13,963 bases of DNA from Candidatus Zixiibacteriota bacterium (GCA_023700785.1 JAMPYH010000033.1:1-13963), one strand, 5' to 3'; positions 1 to 7,703 are shown, counted from the first letter of the stretch. Program-made: numbers and translations. Notes: a model not told the origin generated them from the letters alone.

Positions 1-126
1 GGTGACCATCAGGTTGTCTGGAACGGCAAGAATGATACTGGCGAAGCGGTTGCTTCGGGAGTATACTTCTACCGCCTGACGGCCGATAACTATACCGATA
101 CCAAGAAGATGATGCTTCTGAAGTAA
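1..126 (+). CDS. C-terminal end of a type IX secretion cargo protein (partial, 5' end outside the window)
   Basis: An open frame enters from the left edge and stops at TAA 124-126, giving 41 residues. They read as the last beta strands of a Por/type IX secretion C-terminal sorting domain: a GDHQVVWNGKNDTGEAVASG stretch, then GVYFYRL and a final KKMMLLK. The same pattern (GDH, SGIYFYRI, RKMLLVK) ends the next gene, so the two are tandem cargo genes of the same secretion class. In this family the sorting domain is recognised at the outer membrane and usually removed after export. Nothing can be said about the functional part of the protein because it lies outside the window. The class assignment rests on the tail motif only. 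Confidence 0.8.
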   Translation, partial: GDHQVVWNGKNDTGEAVASGVYFYRLTADNYTDTKKMMLLK

Positions 127-145
127 GCATCGCTGGCGAATACGA

Positions 146-175
146 TCCGGCCGTGCCTGATACGGCGCGGCCGGA
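146..175 (+). other. Strong intergenic hairpin between the two cargo genes
   Basis: Bases 146-157 pair with 164-175 in a 12-bp stem (one G-U) around a 6-nt loop. No T run follows, only CTTAA, so it is not a classical intrinsic terminator. It may be a weak terminator or an mRNA processing or stability element between the genes. It covers the ATG at 153, which argues against that codon as the start of the next gene. Confidence 0.5.
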
Positions 176-194
176 CTTAACGGGCGGTGAAGAT

Positions 195-1229
195 GTGAGA
201 AAACTGATTACTCCAACTCTGATAGCTCTTGTTGCGGTTACCCTGATGGCCGCGCTGGCTTCGGCGCAGCCATATCCGGGACCCAGGTTCGCGAACTATT
301 ACAGTTCGGCGACCTTGTTTAACGGGCTGCCTGTTCCGGTCGGCTCGATCATCCGCGCCTATGATCCCAACAACGTGTTGAGCGGCGTTGATACCGTCGG
401 TCTCGGCCCCTCCGCTCCCGCCGGCTTTTTCGGTTTTATGAATGTGTATGGCGACGATCTCACGACCGTTGGGGTCGATGAAGGACCGATCACCGACGAC
501 ACCGTGCGTTTCACCATCAACGGCCGCCCCGCTACCGTCGTCTCCGGTGATCCAACCTGGACCGACCAGACCCAAAAGGAGTTGGTGCTCTCCGCGACGA
601 TGTCCGTCGCGATGACCGTGGTCGAGATTCCGACTGACAAAGCCGCGTCATTTAACAAAGTCATTCGCTTTACCGTGGGCGTCCGCAACGACGGCTCCGG
701 CGAGGATTTCTATCACATCATCACATCGCACTCGGACACAGCCTTCAAATCGATCCTTCAGGATTCTTTTGTCTATGCTGATTCCGGCCAGACGGTCTTT
801 GTCGATTTCGACGTGCAGACTCCGTTCTTTACCTCAACGCCGGACACGGTTGACGTCATTAACTTCACTGTCAATTCAGGGGTTGATCCGTCGGTGCAGT
901 ACAGCGGCAGTGTCAGCCTCATCTTCTCGATAACCGATGTTCCGGATGATGGCGGCCAGTTGCCGGGCGGATTCGCTTTGCACCAGAACTACCCGAATCC
1001 TTTCAACCCGAGTACGACGATCTCCTTCTCGTTACCGCGCTCCTCCGCGGTCCAGTTGGAAGTTATCGACGTTCTGGGGCGGGTGGTCGAATCGCGCGAT
1101 CTCGGCCAACAGTCGGCCGGAGACCATTCGGTCTCCTACGACGGCACCGGATTATCGAGCGGGATCTACTTCTATCGGATAGTCACCGACTACGCCGAGC
1201 AGACCCGCAAAATGTTGCTGGTGAAATAG
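195..1229 (+). CDS. Secreted protein with signal peptide and type IX (Por) C-terminal sorting domain
   Basis: I place the start at GTG 195, preceded by GGTGA at 186-190. It gives a clean signal peptide of 24 residues (MRKLITPTL, hydrophobic core, ASA before Gln25). The longer reading from ATG 153 adds 14 polar residues in front and begins inside a hairpin. The mature part, about residues 25-250, is beta-rich and of no family I can name; an N-terminal segment contains SIIRAYDPNN and an FFGFMNVYGDD patch. Residues 256-344 are a sorting domain: GGFALHQ, NYPNPFNPST, then the DVLGRVV, SGIYFYR and RKMLLVK strands. The likely route is Sec export followed by type IX translocation to the surface or medium. 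It sits 68 bases behind another cargo gene and is closed by a terminator. The ligand or substrate is unknown. Confidence 0.85.
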   Translation: MRKLITPTLIALVAVTLMAALASAQPYPGPRFANYYSSATLFNGLPVPVGSIIRAYDPNNVLSGVDTVGLGPSAPAGFFGFMNVYGDDLTTVGVDEGPITDDTVRFTINGRPATVVSGDPTWTDQTQKELVLSATMSVAMTVVEIPTDKAASFNKVIRFTVGVRNDGSGEDFYHIITSHSDTAFKSILQDSFVYADSGQTVFVDFDVQTPFFTSTPDTVDVINFTVNSGVDPSVQYSGSVSLIFSITDVPDDGGQLPGGFALHQNYPNPFNPSTTISFSLPRSSAVQLEVIDVLGRVVESRDLGQQSAGDHSVSYDGTGLSSGIYFYRIVTDYAEQTRKMLLVK

Positions 1230-1252
1230 TCGCGGTCTTTACGCAAGTTTAG

Positions 1253-1277
1253 AGCCCCGAGTTTTCGGGGCTTTTTT
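1253..1277 (+). terminator. Intrinsic terminator after the secreted-protein gene
   Basis: An 8-bp perfect stem, AGCCCCGA (1253-1260) with TCGGGGCT (1265-1272), closes a GTTT loop and runs straight into six T (1272-1277). It ends the cargo-gene transcript 24 bases after the stop codon. Confidence 0.93.
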
Positions 1278-1317
1278 ATGGCCGAACCTGTTGTCCGGCA
1301 TCGGCAAAGAAAAACTG

Positions 1318-1346
1318 TTGCCCGCCTGGCCAAAGGCCGATATTAT
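1318..1346 (+). promoter_or_regulatory. Candidate housekeeping promoter for the PP2C phosphatase gene
   Basis: TTGCCC (1318-1323) and TATTAT (1341-1346) are separated by 17 bases, 36 bases before the GTG start and just after a terminator. The match is 4/6 and 5/6 to E. coli-type -35 and -10 boxes. Promoter rules in this phylum are not well established. Confidence 0.4.
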
Positions 1347-1382
1347 GCAAACTGCTGACAACGATTTGTCTTAAGGAACCCT

Positions 1383-2369
1383 GTGCCATTACGCTTGAAA
1401 GTCGCCAGTAAGTCCGACAAAGGGCTGGTTAGACCCGGCAATGAAGACCACCTGCATCTGGATCAGCACAATCATGTCTTTGCGGTCTGCGACGGCATGG
1501 GGGGGCATCAGGCGGGGGAGGTCGCGTCGTTGCTGGCAGGGGAGATCCTGCACCGATCGTTCAATCAGTTCTCCGAGCAATTGCTCAATGACTCCGCGCT
1601 TAATATCGATGTCCCGATCCCCGCGACCGGCGGTCTGTTGCTTCGCTCCATCCGCCTGGCCAACCGCGCCATCCATCGCAAAGCGTCCGGCGACACGAAT
1701 TTTGCCGGCATGGGGACGACCATTGTCGCGCTGGCGTTTGAGTCCGACCATTTAACGGTCGCGCATGTCGGTGACAGCCGCGCCTACCGACTGGACGAAC
1801 GGGAGATCACGCCGCTCACCTCTGATCATTCCTGGCTTAACGAGATCCAAAAATCGCAACAGATCTCCATCGAGGAAGCCAGCAGTATCGTCGGCAAGAA
1901 TATCATCACTCGCGCGCTCGGTGTCCGCGAGTGGGTTGAAGTTGACTACCGCGCGTTTAAGGTCAAACCGGGAGACACATTCTTTCTCTGCTCCGATGGT
2001 CTATGCGGCTATGCCGATGATGACGAGATCGCGCGCGTGGCGGTCAGGCATCATGACAATGTTGACGCGCTGGTGGAGAACCTGATCCAACTCGCGCTCG
2101 ACCGCGGCGCTCCCGACAATGTGACTGTCGTCGCGGTTCAGGTACTCGAAGTGAACCCGACCGGTCTTCCACAATGCGAAACGCAGACGCTCCTGCAGGA
2201 ATCCGATACCACGCTTGCCGCCGAAGATCGCTGGCTGGAAAAATACGAATCGACCCCGCTCCCCGATAACTCCTCCGGAAAGAAACCCAATAAGGTCTTT
2301 CTGCTCGGGATATTCGCCGCTTTTGCCGTTATCTCTGTGCTTATCATTGTCTTCGGCCAGGGGAAATGA
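1383..2369 (+). CDS. PPM/PP2C-family serine/threonine protein phosphatase with C-terminal membrane anchor
   Basis: 328 residues starting at GTG 1383, with AAGGA at 1373-1377 as ribosome site. The metal-dependent phosphatase motifs are all present: R17 with N20-E21-D22, D37-G38-M-G-G, G109-M-G-T-T, G130-D131-S132, S204-D205-G206 and D245-N246, covering residues 5-255. This is the Stp/PrpC type, which removes phosphate from Ser/Thr kinases and their substrates using two Mn/Mg ions. About 50 residues after the catalytic domain a single hydrophobic segment (about 303-325, VFLLGIFAAFAVISVLIIVF) ends in a short GQGK tail. The enzyme is therefore probably a tail-anchored membrane protein with its catalytic face in the cytoplasm. 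It stands alone with its own promoter, but a Hanks-type kinase lies convergently about 0.7 kb downstream and is a plausible partner. The family call is firm; the partner is inferred. Confidence 0.93.
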   Translation: MPLRLKVASKSDKGLVRPGNEDHLHLDQHNHVFAVCDGMGGHQAGEVASLLAGEILHRSFNQFSEQLLNDSALNIDVPIPATGGLLLRSIRLANRAIHRKASGDTNFAGMGTTIVALAFESDHLTVAHVGDSRAYRLDEREITPLTSDHSWLNEIQKSQQISIEEASSIVGKNIITRALGVREWVEVDYRAFKVKPGDTFFLCSDGLCGYADDDEIARVAVRHHDNVDALVENLIQLALDRGAPDNVTVVAVQVLEVNPTGLPQCETQTLLQESDTTLAAEDRWLEKYESTPLPDNSSGKKPNKVFLLGIFAAFAVISVLIIVFGQGK

Positions 2370-2382
2370 CCCCGAAAAGCTG

Positions 2383-2409
2383 TTGACAACCGACGAACCT
2401 TTGTACTAA
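2383..2409 (+). promoter_or_regulatory. Candidate promoter of tRNA-Arg
   Basis: A perfect TTGACA (2383-2388) is followed 15 bases later by TACTAA (2404-2409), 25 bases ahead of the mature tRNA 5' end. The spacing is slightly short, so the -10 choice is uncertain, but the -35 box is exact. Confidence 0.5.
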
Positions 2410-2434
2410 GTTGACGTTTCCAACTGAAGACTAT

Positions 2435-2508
2435 GCGCCCGTAGCTCAACTGGATAGAGCGTCTGGCTACGGACCAGAAGGTTAGGGGTTCAAATCCTCT
2501 CGGGCGTA
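2435..2508 (+). tRNA. tRNA-Arg (anticodon ACG)
   Basis: A complete cloverleaf folds by hand. Acceptor 2435-2441 pairs with 2501-2507, D stem GCTC/GAGC at 2444-2447/2457-2460, anticodon stem TCTGG/CCAGA at 2462-2466/2474-2478 around loop CTACGGA, and T stem AGGGG/CCTCT around TTCAAAT. The anticodon ACG (2469-2471) reads CGN arginine codons and normally needs A34-to-inosine editing by TadA. The discriminator is A2508 and CCA is not encoded. The first acceptor pair is G1-U72, a wobble where this tRNA usually has a G-C pair. Confidence 0.96.
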
Positions 2509-2517
2509 TTGAGTTAG

Positions 2518-2542
2518 ATCGGGCATGTCGCCCGATTTTTTT
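2518..2542 (+). terminator. Intrinsic terminator of tRNA-Arg
   Basis: ATCGGGC (2518-2524) pairs with GCCCGAT (2530-2536) around a 5-nt loop and is followed by a seven-T run (2536-2542). It lies 10 bases after the tRNA 3' end. Confidence 0.93.
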
Positions 2543-2596
2543 CGTTTCATCCCGACCATTACCGGCCGATACATTGGGTAGAGCAAAGGAACAGCT

Positions 2597-2974
2597 ATGC
2601 CGGCAAAAGTCTTTTCAAAAATGGACGCGGTCATCATTCGTGTTCGGGATCTCGAAGCCGCGAAAAAGTGGTACGCTGAAAAACTGGGCGTGCGCGAACT
2701 GTTCAGCGACAAATCCGAAAGGCTGCTGGTCACGTCGGTCGGCGGTGACACCAATCTGACCCTCTGGGAGTTGAAGCCGGGGGAAGAACTCGCGCCAAAG
2801 AATATGGCGGGATCCTTCCCGATCCTGACCACAGCGGATGTCAAGCACCTGCACAGGGTCCTGACCGAACGAGGGATTGAGACCGGCAAAATCCAGTCCA
2901 GTGGTTCGCTCATTTGGTTTTCGCTGTTTGATCTCGACGGCAACCGGATCGATGTCTGCGAGTTCTATAGCTGA
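2597..2974 (+). CDS. VOC / glyoxalase-fold small protein
   Basis: 125 residues from ATG 2597, with AAAGGA at 2585-2590 in good position. A single vicinal-oxygen-chelate module is recognisable from an opening strand VIIRVRDLEAAKKWYAEKLG (residues 12-31), a middle strand NLTLWEL, and the terminal FDLDGNRIDVCEF (111-123), which matches the DPDGN.IEL signature of glyoxalase and bleomycin-resistance relatives. Positions that usually supply metal ligands look substituted: Ala11 stands where the first strand normally has His, and Asp119 where the last has Glu. A metal-dependent lyase or dioxygenase is therefore not assured, and a binding role is possible. Members act as cytoplasmic dimers forming paired half-sites. 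It follows the tRNA terminator, so it needs its own promoter, which I could not pick out. The substrate is unknown. Confidence 0.85.
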   Translation: MPAKVFSKMDAVIIRVRDLEAAKKWYAEKLGVRELFSDKSERLLVTSVGGDTNLTLWELKPGEELAPKNMAGSFPILTTADVKHLHRVLTERGIETGKIQSSGSLIWFSLFDLDGNRIDVCEFYS

Positions 2975-2998
2975 CCCGCGACGCACTTTCCAATGACA

Positions 2999-3025
2999 AA
3001 GCCCGACCGATCGGCCGGGCTTCTT
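2999..3025. terminator. Terminator hairpin between convergent genes
   Basis: AAGCCCG (2999-3005) pairs with CGGGCTT (3016-3022), with a further 2 bp inside after an A-C mismatch. On the + strand it is followed by a T-rich CTTAATTT, so it best serves the VOC gene. On the minus strand the tail after the stem is TGTCATT, a weaker termination context for the kinase transcript. Confidence 0.7.
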
Positions 3026-3045
3026 AATTTACCTTTGTGCGACGC

Positions 3046-6000
3046 TTAGCTGGTCAGCTTGGCAAGTCGTTCCTTCGCGTCCCGGATCTCCTTGAACTGA
3101 ATGTCCGCGTTCCCCCAGTATTTGAGCATTTCAGTATAATACCGCTTCGCTTCAGCTCGCTTCCCGAGCCCTTCGAACGCTTTTCCCAGATGATACAACG
3201 ACAGCGGATAGCCAAATCCTCCGGCACTTTCTTCTTCGCCGGATACTAATTTTCGCAGGATATCGATCCCTGGCTGATACTCGCCCCGGGCGATCAGGAT
3301 ATACGCCATCTCGCGGTGATTGCCGGTAAGCCGCTCCCCCTGTTGCACTTTAATGAGAGTTTGATACCCATCCAGAAGCAGCACCGTATCCGCCGCCGCC
3401 AGACCGTTGAATATCTTCTCCAGCCCGTCGGTCACTCCCCACAGCTCGGATGGAGTGCGCGATTTGAACGACGCGATATCCTCGCGAAACATCTTTCGCG
3501 CGGAGTCCGTCAGTTTTCGATCATGCTCCACCAGCACCATGGCGTAATTGGAGAACATATTGGCCGTCCGCAGGTCATACGCCCGCCGGTAGAGCGCGAT
3601 CCCCGAGTCGTTCATCTCGAGATTGATATGCGCGACCGCCGCCGCTTGCAGCGAGTTCGACAGGATATTGCTGTCCCCCAATTGCTCCGCGGCCTGGAGC
3701 ATCTGCTCATATTGCTTCAGCCCGTCCCTGAATCTCCCCTGCCAGAACATGAGCCCGGCCATCTGGTCGTAATAATCAACCGTGTTATAGAGATTCCCCG
3801 GTTCGAGCGCGGTGTATTTTTCGGTCCATTGCTCGGCTTTCGCGAAATCGCGTTTGTAGATCGCCAACCGGACCAAAAACCCGAGCGCCGTTTTGTTGGT
3901 CGGGAACTTTGCCAACAACTGCTCAAACTCTGTCTCCGCCTTGTCCCGCTTTCCCTGCTTGAGATAGGCGATCCCCAGCAAATTATATGGCCCCGGCGAA
4001 TCAGGGTGCAGCTCCTTGATCCGCTCCGCCTGCCGAATGGCCTGCTCGTACATGCCATAACCCAGATACGCGTCAGCGCGGAACTCCATCGGTAGTTGAT
4101 AGGTGGGATTATACGAAAGCACGGTATCAAACTGCGCGAACGCCGCGGCGGAGTCGCGGGTGAACTCATGCACCAGAATGCCGTAGATCGTCCGCGCCTC
4201 GATGTCGTCGGGATAGTTGCTCACCATCAGCCGCATCTTGGTGAAGGCGTCATCGAATTTGCTCTTCAACCAGATGTCCGCGTACACGTCGAGCAGGCTT
4301 CGCTCCCGTACCGGCAGTTTGGATTGGTAGTGCAGCGCTTTGGCCAGGAAACGCGCCGCCTCTTGTGGCTGCTGGCGGAAGGCGTGTGCCATGCCGATCC
4401 GCATATAGGGGAGAGCAAACGTCGAATCGAGCGTGATCGCCCGCTCGAAACATTTTGTCGCCGCCTCATAATTCCCCAGACCGAATTGATCCATCCCCAG
4501 CACATACTGTTTGTATGCTTCGGGCGACGATGATGTCAGGTTCCGGATATCCTGCTCGGATCCGGAGGCCGGCGTGACATTCATCGACGACGCGATCTTG
4601 GCAGTGAGGCTGTCCACCAGCATGAACGGATCATCGCCGATCACTTTTTCGCCCATCAGCACGCGGCCGCTGGACGACTCCTCAAGGCGCGCGTCGATCC
4701 GCAGTTTGTTCCCCATCTTGTAGAATGTCCCGCTAAGCGTATTGGTCGCGCCCAACTCCTCGGCGACCTCCCGCCGCACCTGCGCCATCACATCCGCGCC
4801 AGCCGGGATCGCTGATTGCACCTGGTTCAGCACTTTATTCGCCTGGAGCATCTCGGTGATCCGTTGACGGCTGATAAGGTTCATCCCGGGCCGCTGCGCC
4901 AGATCGGTCAGCAGCATCTCGGGAAGGCCGGTCTCGAGCCAATCAAGTTCCGGGTCGCCGGTTTTATTTTCGAACTCAAGAATCGCGAGGCTGTTTTCTT
5001 TCGCCTGCAGTCCGCCGCCGTCGTGTGAAACTTTGACTTCCACGCCACTGCCGAAGAATATCTTCCAGACCAGCGCCATTACCAGGAACGCAAGAAGTCC
5101 GCTCTTCCAGCCGAGTTTGAATGTCTTGTGCCGGGCCGGCGCCTCCCGCGTCATCGACACCGTATCCGAGATGCCGCTGTCATACATGCGGCGCAAATTG
5201 CGCAGATCGACCACCAGGTCGCGCGTATCCTGGTAGCGGTCGTTGGGGTCCTTCTGCAGGCACTTGTCCACTATCCGCTCCAGCTCAAGCGGGATCGCCT
5301 CGTTGCGCAGTCGGATCGACTCATGTCGGGCTTCGAGGATCTTCGCGAGCGTCGAGACTTCGGTCGGCCCCGAGAACGGAAACTCGCCGGTCGCCGATCG
5401 ATAGAGCAGAACCCCAAACGAGAAAATATCCGAACGGGTGTCCACCGCCTCGCCGCGTATCTGTTCGGGAGACATAAACGAGACAGTCCCGACGATCTTG
5501 CCGGCGCGGGTCAGCTCCTTGGAGACTGTTCGTGTTGAGTCCCCCTCAGCGAACTGCACCGGCTCGACCGGCTTGGCCAGACCAAAATCAAGTATCCTGG
5601 GCTGGTCGTCTTCATCCACCAGGATATTGTCCGCCTTGATATCACGGTGCACCACATTGATCTTGTGCGCCGCCGCCAGCCCCGACGCTATTTTCTCGCT
5701 CAGCCGCACGATCGCGGCGATATCCCCCTGCCGCGTTTTCATATACTCGGCCAGCGATCTCCCCTTGATATACTCCATCACGATGTAGGTGATGTCGTTC
5801 CCGTCGGCATCGTGGGTGAGATCGATATCGTAGATCGCCATGACATTCGGGTGCGATACCTGCGCCGCGGTCTTTGCCTCTCGCTGAAACCGCTCCAGCC
5901 GCTCGTCATCATCCCCTTGCTTCCAGGTAAGGAGCTTGAGGGCCACCTGGCGGTGCAGTTTCTGATCTTCAGCGAGATAGACCTGCCCCATGCCCCCTTC

Positions 6001-6054
6001 GCCCAGAAGACGAACGATCCTAAAGTGCGCGAATATCTGTCCGGCCTGAAGCAT
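3046..6054 (-). CDS. Membrane Hanks-type serine/threonine kinase with FlgO/TolB-like and TPR sensor region
   Basis: About 1002 residues. I choose ATG 6054: AAAGGA lies 7 bases before it but only 1 base before ATG 6060, which would overlap the upstream stop as ATGA. Numbering from 6060, the kinase domain (13-290) is complete: G20-E-G-G-M-G25, K42, H138-R-D140, N145, D158-F-G160, S197-P-E199 and D211. One membrane segment follows (about 320-336). Residues 358-500 resemble the FlgO/TolB-N-like domains found in such kinases (SLAILEFENKTGDPELDWLETG). About 505-1000 is a long run of TPR helices. Kinase inside, TPRs outside is the expected topology, so the protein probably senses or scaffolds envelope partners and phosphorylates cytoplasmic targets. 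It is cotranscribed with the FHA-SpoIIE phosphatase. Kinase identity is secure; the ligand and targets are unknown. Confidence 0.93.
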   Translation of the reverse strand: MLQAGQIFAHFRIVRLLGEGGMGQVYLAEDQKLHRQVALKLLTWKQGDDDERLERFQREAKTAAQVSHPNVMAIYDIDLTHDADGNDITYIVMEYIKGRSLAEYMKTRQGDIAAIVRLSEKIASGLAAAHKINVVHRDIKADNILVDEDDQPRILDFGLAKPVEPVQFAEGDSTRTVSKELTRAGKIVGTVSFMSPEQIRGEAVDTRSDIFSFGVLLYRSATGEFPFSGPTEVSTLAKILEARHESIRLRNEAIPLELERIVDKCLQKDPNDRYQDTRDLVVDLRNLRRMYDSGISDTVSMTREAPARHKTFKLGWKSGLLAFLVMALVWKIFFGSGVEVKVSHDGGGLQAKENSLAILEFENKTGDPELDWLETGLPEMLLTDLAQRPGMNLISRQRITEMLQANKVLNQVQSAIPAGADVMAQVRREVAEELGATNTLSGTFYKMGNKLRIDARLEESSSGRVLMGEKVIGDDPFMLVDSLTAKIASSMNVTPASGSEQDIRNLTSSSPEAYKQYVLGMDQFGLGNYEAATKCFERAITLDSTFALPYMRIGMAHAFRQQPQEAARFLAKALHYQSKLPVRERSLLDVYADIWLKSKFDDAFTKMRLMVSNYPDDIEARTIYGILVHEFTRDSAAAFAQFDTVLSYNPTYQLPMEFRADAYLGYGMYEQAIRQAERIKELHPDSPGPYNLLGIAYLKQGKRDKAETEFEQLLAKFPTNKTALGFLVRLAIYKRDFAKAEQWTEKYTALEPGNLYNTVDYYDQMAGLMFWQGRFRDGLKQYEQMLQAAEQLGDSNILSNSLQAAAVAHINLEMNDSGIALYRRAYDLRTANMFSNYAMVLVEHDRKLTDSARKMFREDIASFKSRTPSELWGVTDGLEKIFNGLAAADTVLLLDGYQTLIKVQQGERLTGNHREMAYILIARGEYQPGIDILRKLVSGEEESAGGFGYPLSLYHLGKAFEGLGKRAEAKRYYTEMLKYWGNADIQFKEIRDAKERLAKLTS

Positions 6055-6056
6055 GG

Positions 6057-7703
6057 TCATATCCTTTTGACGAGCATCATGGTGATATCATCCGAGCGCG
6101 GTCCATCCCCGACATACGCTTCAATGTCTTCGGTCAAGCGGCGCGCGATCACCGACGGCGTCTCCGCGCGATTCGCCAGCACCATCTGTTCCATCCGGGC
6201 ATCCGTGTACGGTTCGTCTCCGCGCATCGCCTCGGTGACTCCGTCACTGAAGATAAAAATGAACTCTCCCGGCGCCAATTGAACCGTCTCTTCCTTCCAG
6301 GTCGAGAAATCAAACGCGCCGATCATCGTCCCCGACGGCTCCAGATATTCGATCGTTCCATCAGCGCGCACCACGAGCGGCGGGTTATGCCCCGCGTTGA
6401 CAAACGATACCGTGCCGCTGTCGGGCGCGATGGTTCCGGCGAAGAGCGTCGCGAAATCCTCCGGAGCGCTGTAACGATGCAACTGCGTTGAGATCGCTTT
6501 GACCGCCTTTTCCAGCGAAAACTTCGGCGCGCTGTACGTGATTCTGAACGACGCCAGGATGTTGGACATCAACAACGCCGCGCCGAGTCCTTTGCCCGAG
6601 ACATCCGCCACCAAAAATATCAGCCGGCCATCCGGGAGGGTCGCGACATCGTAGAGGTCGCCCCCCACCAGGCGTGACTGCCGCTGAAACGCGTGCACGT
6701 CAAACCCCGCCAATTCCGGCGGCGTTTTGATCAATAGATTTTTCTGGATCGATGCCGCCCGGTGAAGTTCCGCTTCGATCAACTGCTTCTCCTGGCGCGC
6801 CGCCAACAACTGGTAGTTCATCAGCCGCGCGGCGATAATGTTGCCGAACGTCGCGAGCAGGCGCAAATACTCATCACTGTACCGATGCACCGGATTGGTG
6901 GTGTCAACATAGAGGATCCCCAACACGCGATCCTGATCCATCATCGGGACCGCCATCGCTGATTTCATCGCCGACATGATCACCGACTGTTGCGACGCGA
7001 AGCGCGGATCGCTGGTCGGATCGCCTATGAGAATCGCGCTTTTGTTGGTCAGGATCTCCCGCACGATCGTGCGGGAGAGGGTGAACGTCCCGAGATCCCG
7101 GCCATTCGGCAACAACGTCGCCGCCGCATAGATCTCGTTCCGGTCTTCCGAGGTAAACAGCACGGCCAGGCGCTCCGACGGGATCACCTTGGCGACCAGC
7201 CCGAGCGCGCGGGTCAACATCTCTTCCTGCGGCTCCGGAAGGACCAGTGTTTTCGCCATGTCAAACAGGGTCGGCAACAGCTCCGGCAGGTCGGACACTC
7301 GCGACGGCAGCGGCTTGAGCGCCTCGTTCATCGACAGGAAGACCGAGTGCTCGGCGATGTTTTCCGGAAGGATCGCGCGGGGGAGACCGGTGGACTCGCT
7401 CGATCCGGTGCTTCCCGAAGTCAGTTTGAATTGCACTTGACCAAACAGCAAGTGGTCCCCCGGATTGATCTGTATCCGGCCGGTCAGTTTTTTGCCATTA
7501 ACAAATGTGCCGTTATGGCTCTCGAGATCGGTCAGGTGGAACGTGGTCTGGTCGGCTCCAAACTCGATCTCGACGTGCTTGCGCGAGACGGTCTTGTCCG
7601 GCACCACAAAGTCGCACTCCGAGCTTCGTCCAAGCAGATATTTGCCGGGGGAAAGCATCCACGAATAGTACTGCGTACCATCGGTTCCGATGAGTTGGAT
7701 CAC
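6057..7703 (-). CDS. FHA-GAF-SpoIIE (RsbU-like) protein phosphatase
   Basis: 548 residues from GTG 7703, with AAGGAA 7 bases upstream. Residues 1-95 are an FHA domain with its phosphothreonine-reading residues intact (G25-R26, S40-R41, H43, N64-G65-T66, N69-G70). About 150-300 is a GAF domain (SAMAVPMMDQDRVLGILYVD), linked by a helix to a SpoIIE/PPM phosphatase. There the metal ligands are present: G347-G-D349-L-Y-D352, A366-D367-V-S-G-K-G, A437-G-H-N-P, S486-D487-G and D538-D539. RsbU/SpoIIE enzymes dephosphorylate anti-sigma antagonists, but no STAS or anti-sigma gene is visible here. Its stop is 2 bases from the start of the Ser/Thr kinase gene, so the FHA domain may bind that kinase or its phosphorylated targets. 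The GAF domain suggests control by a small molecule. The partner assignments are inference. Confidence 0.93.
   Translation of the reverse strand: MIQLIGTDGTQYYSWMLSPGKYLLGRSSECDFVVPDKTVSRKHVEIEFGADQTTFHLTDLESHNGTFVNGKKLTGRIQINPGDHLLFGQVQFKLTSGSTGSSESTGLPRAILPENIAEHSVFLSMNEALKPLPSRVSDLPELLPTLFDMAKTLVLPEPQEEMLTRALGLVAKVIPSERLAVLFTSEDRNEIYAAATLLPNGRDLGTFTLSRTIVREILTNKSAILIGDPTSDPRFASQQSVIMSAMKSAMAVPMMDQDRVLGILYVDTTNPVHRYSDEYLRLLATFGNIIAARLMNYQLLAARQEKQLIEAELHRAASIQKNLLIKTPPELAGFDVHAFQRQSRLVGGDLYDVATLPDGRLIFLVADVSGKGLGAALLMSNILASFRITYSAPKFSLEKAVKAISTQLHRYSAPEDFATLFAGTIAPDSGTVSFVNAGHNPPLVVRADGTIEYLEPSGTMIGAFDFSTWKEETVQLAPGEFIFIFSDGVTEAMRGDEPYTDARMEQMVLANRAETPSVIARRLTEDIEAYVGDGPRSDDITMMLVKRI

Noticed and set aside
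153..155. ATG at 153 as the start of the second cargo protein
   Set aside because: It lies inside a 12-bp hairpin, has no ribosome site, and would put 14 polar residues before the signal peptide. GTG 195 has a good site and spacing.
3316..4533. Long + strand open frames (for example 3316-4095 and 4096-4533) opposite the kinase
   Set aside because: They are rich in Arg, His and Leu as expected from antisense of GC-rich coding DNA, and the minus-strand frame encodes clear kinase and TPR sequence.
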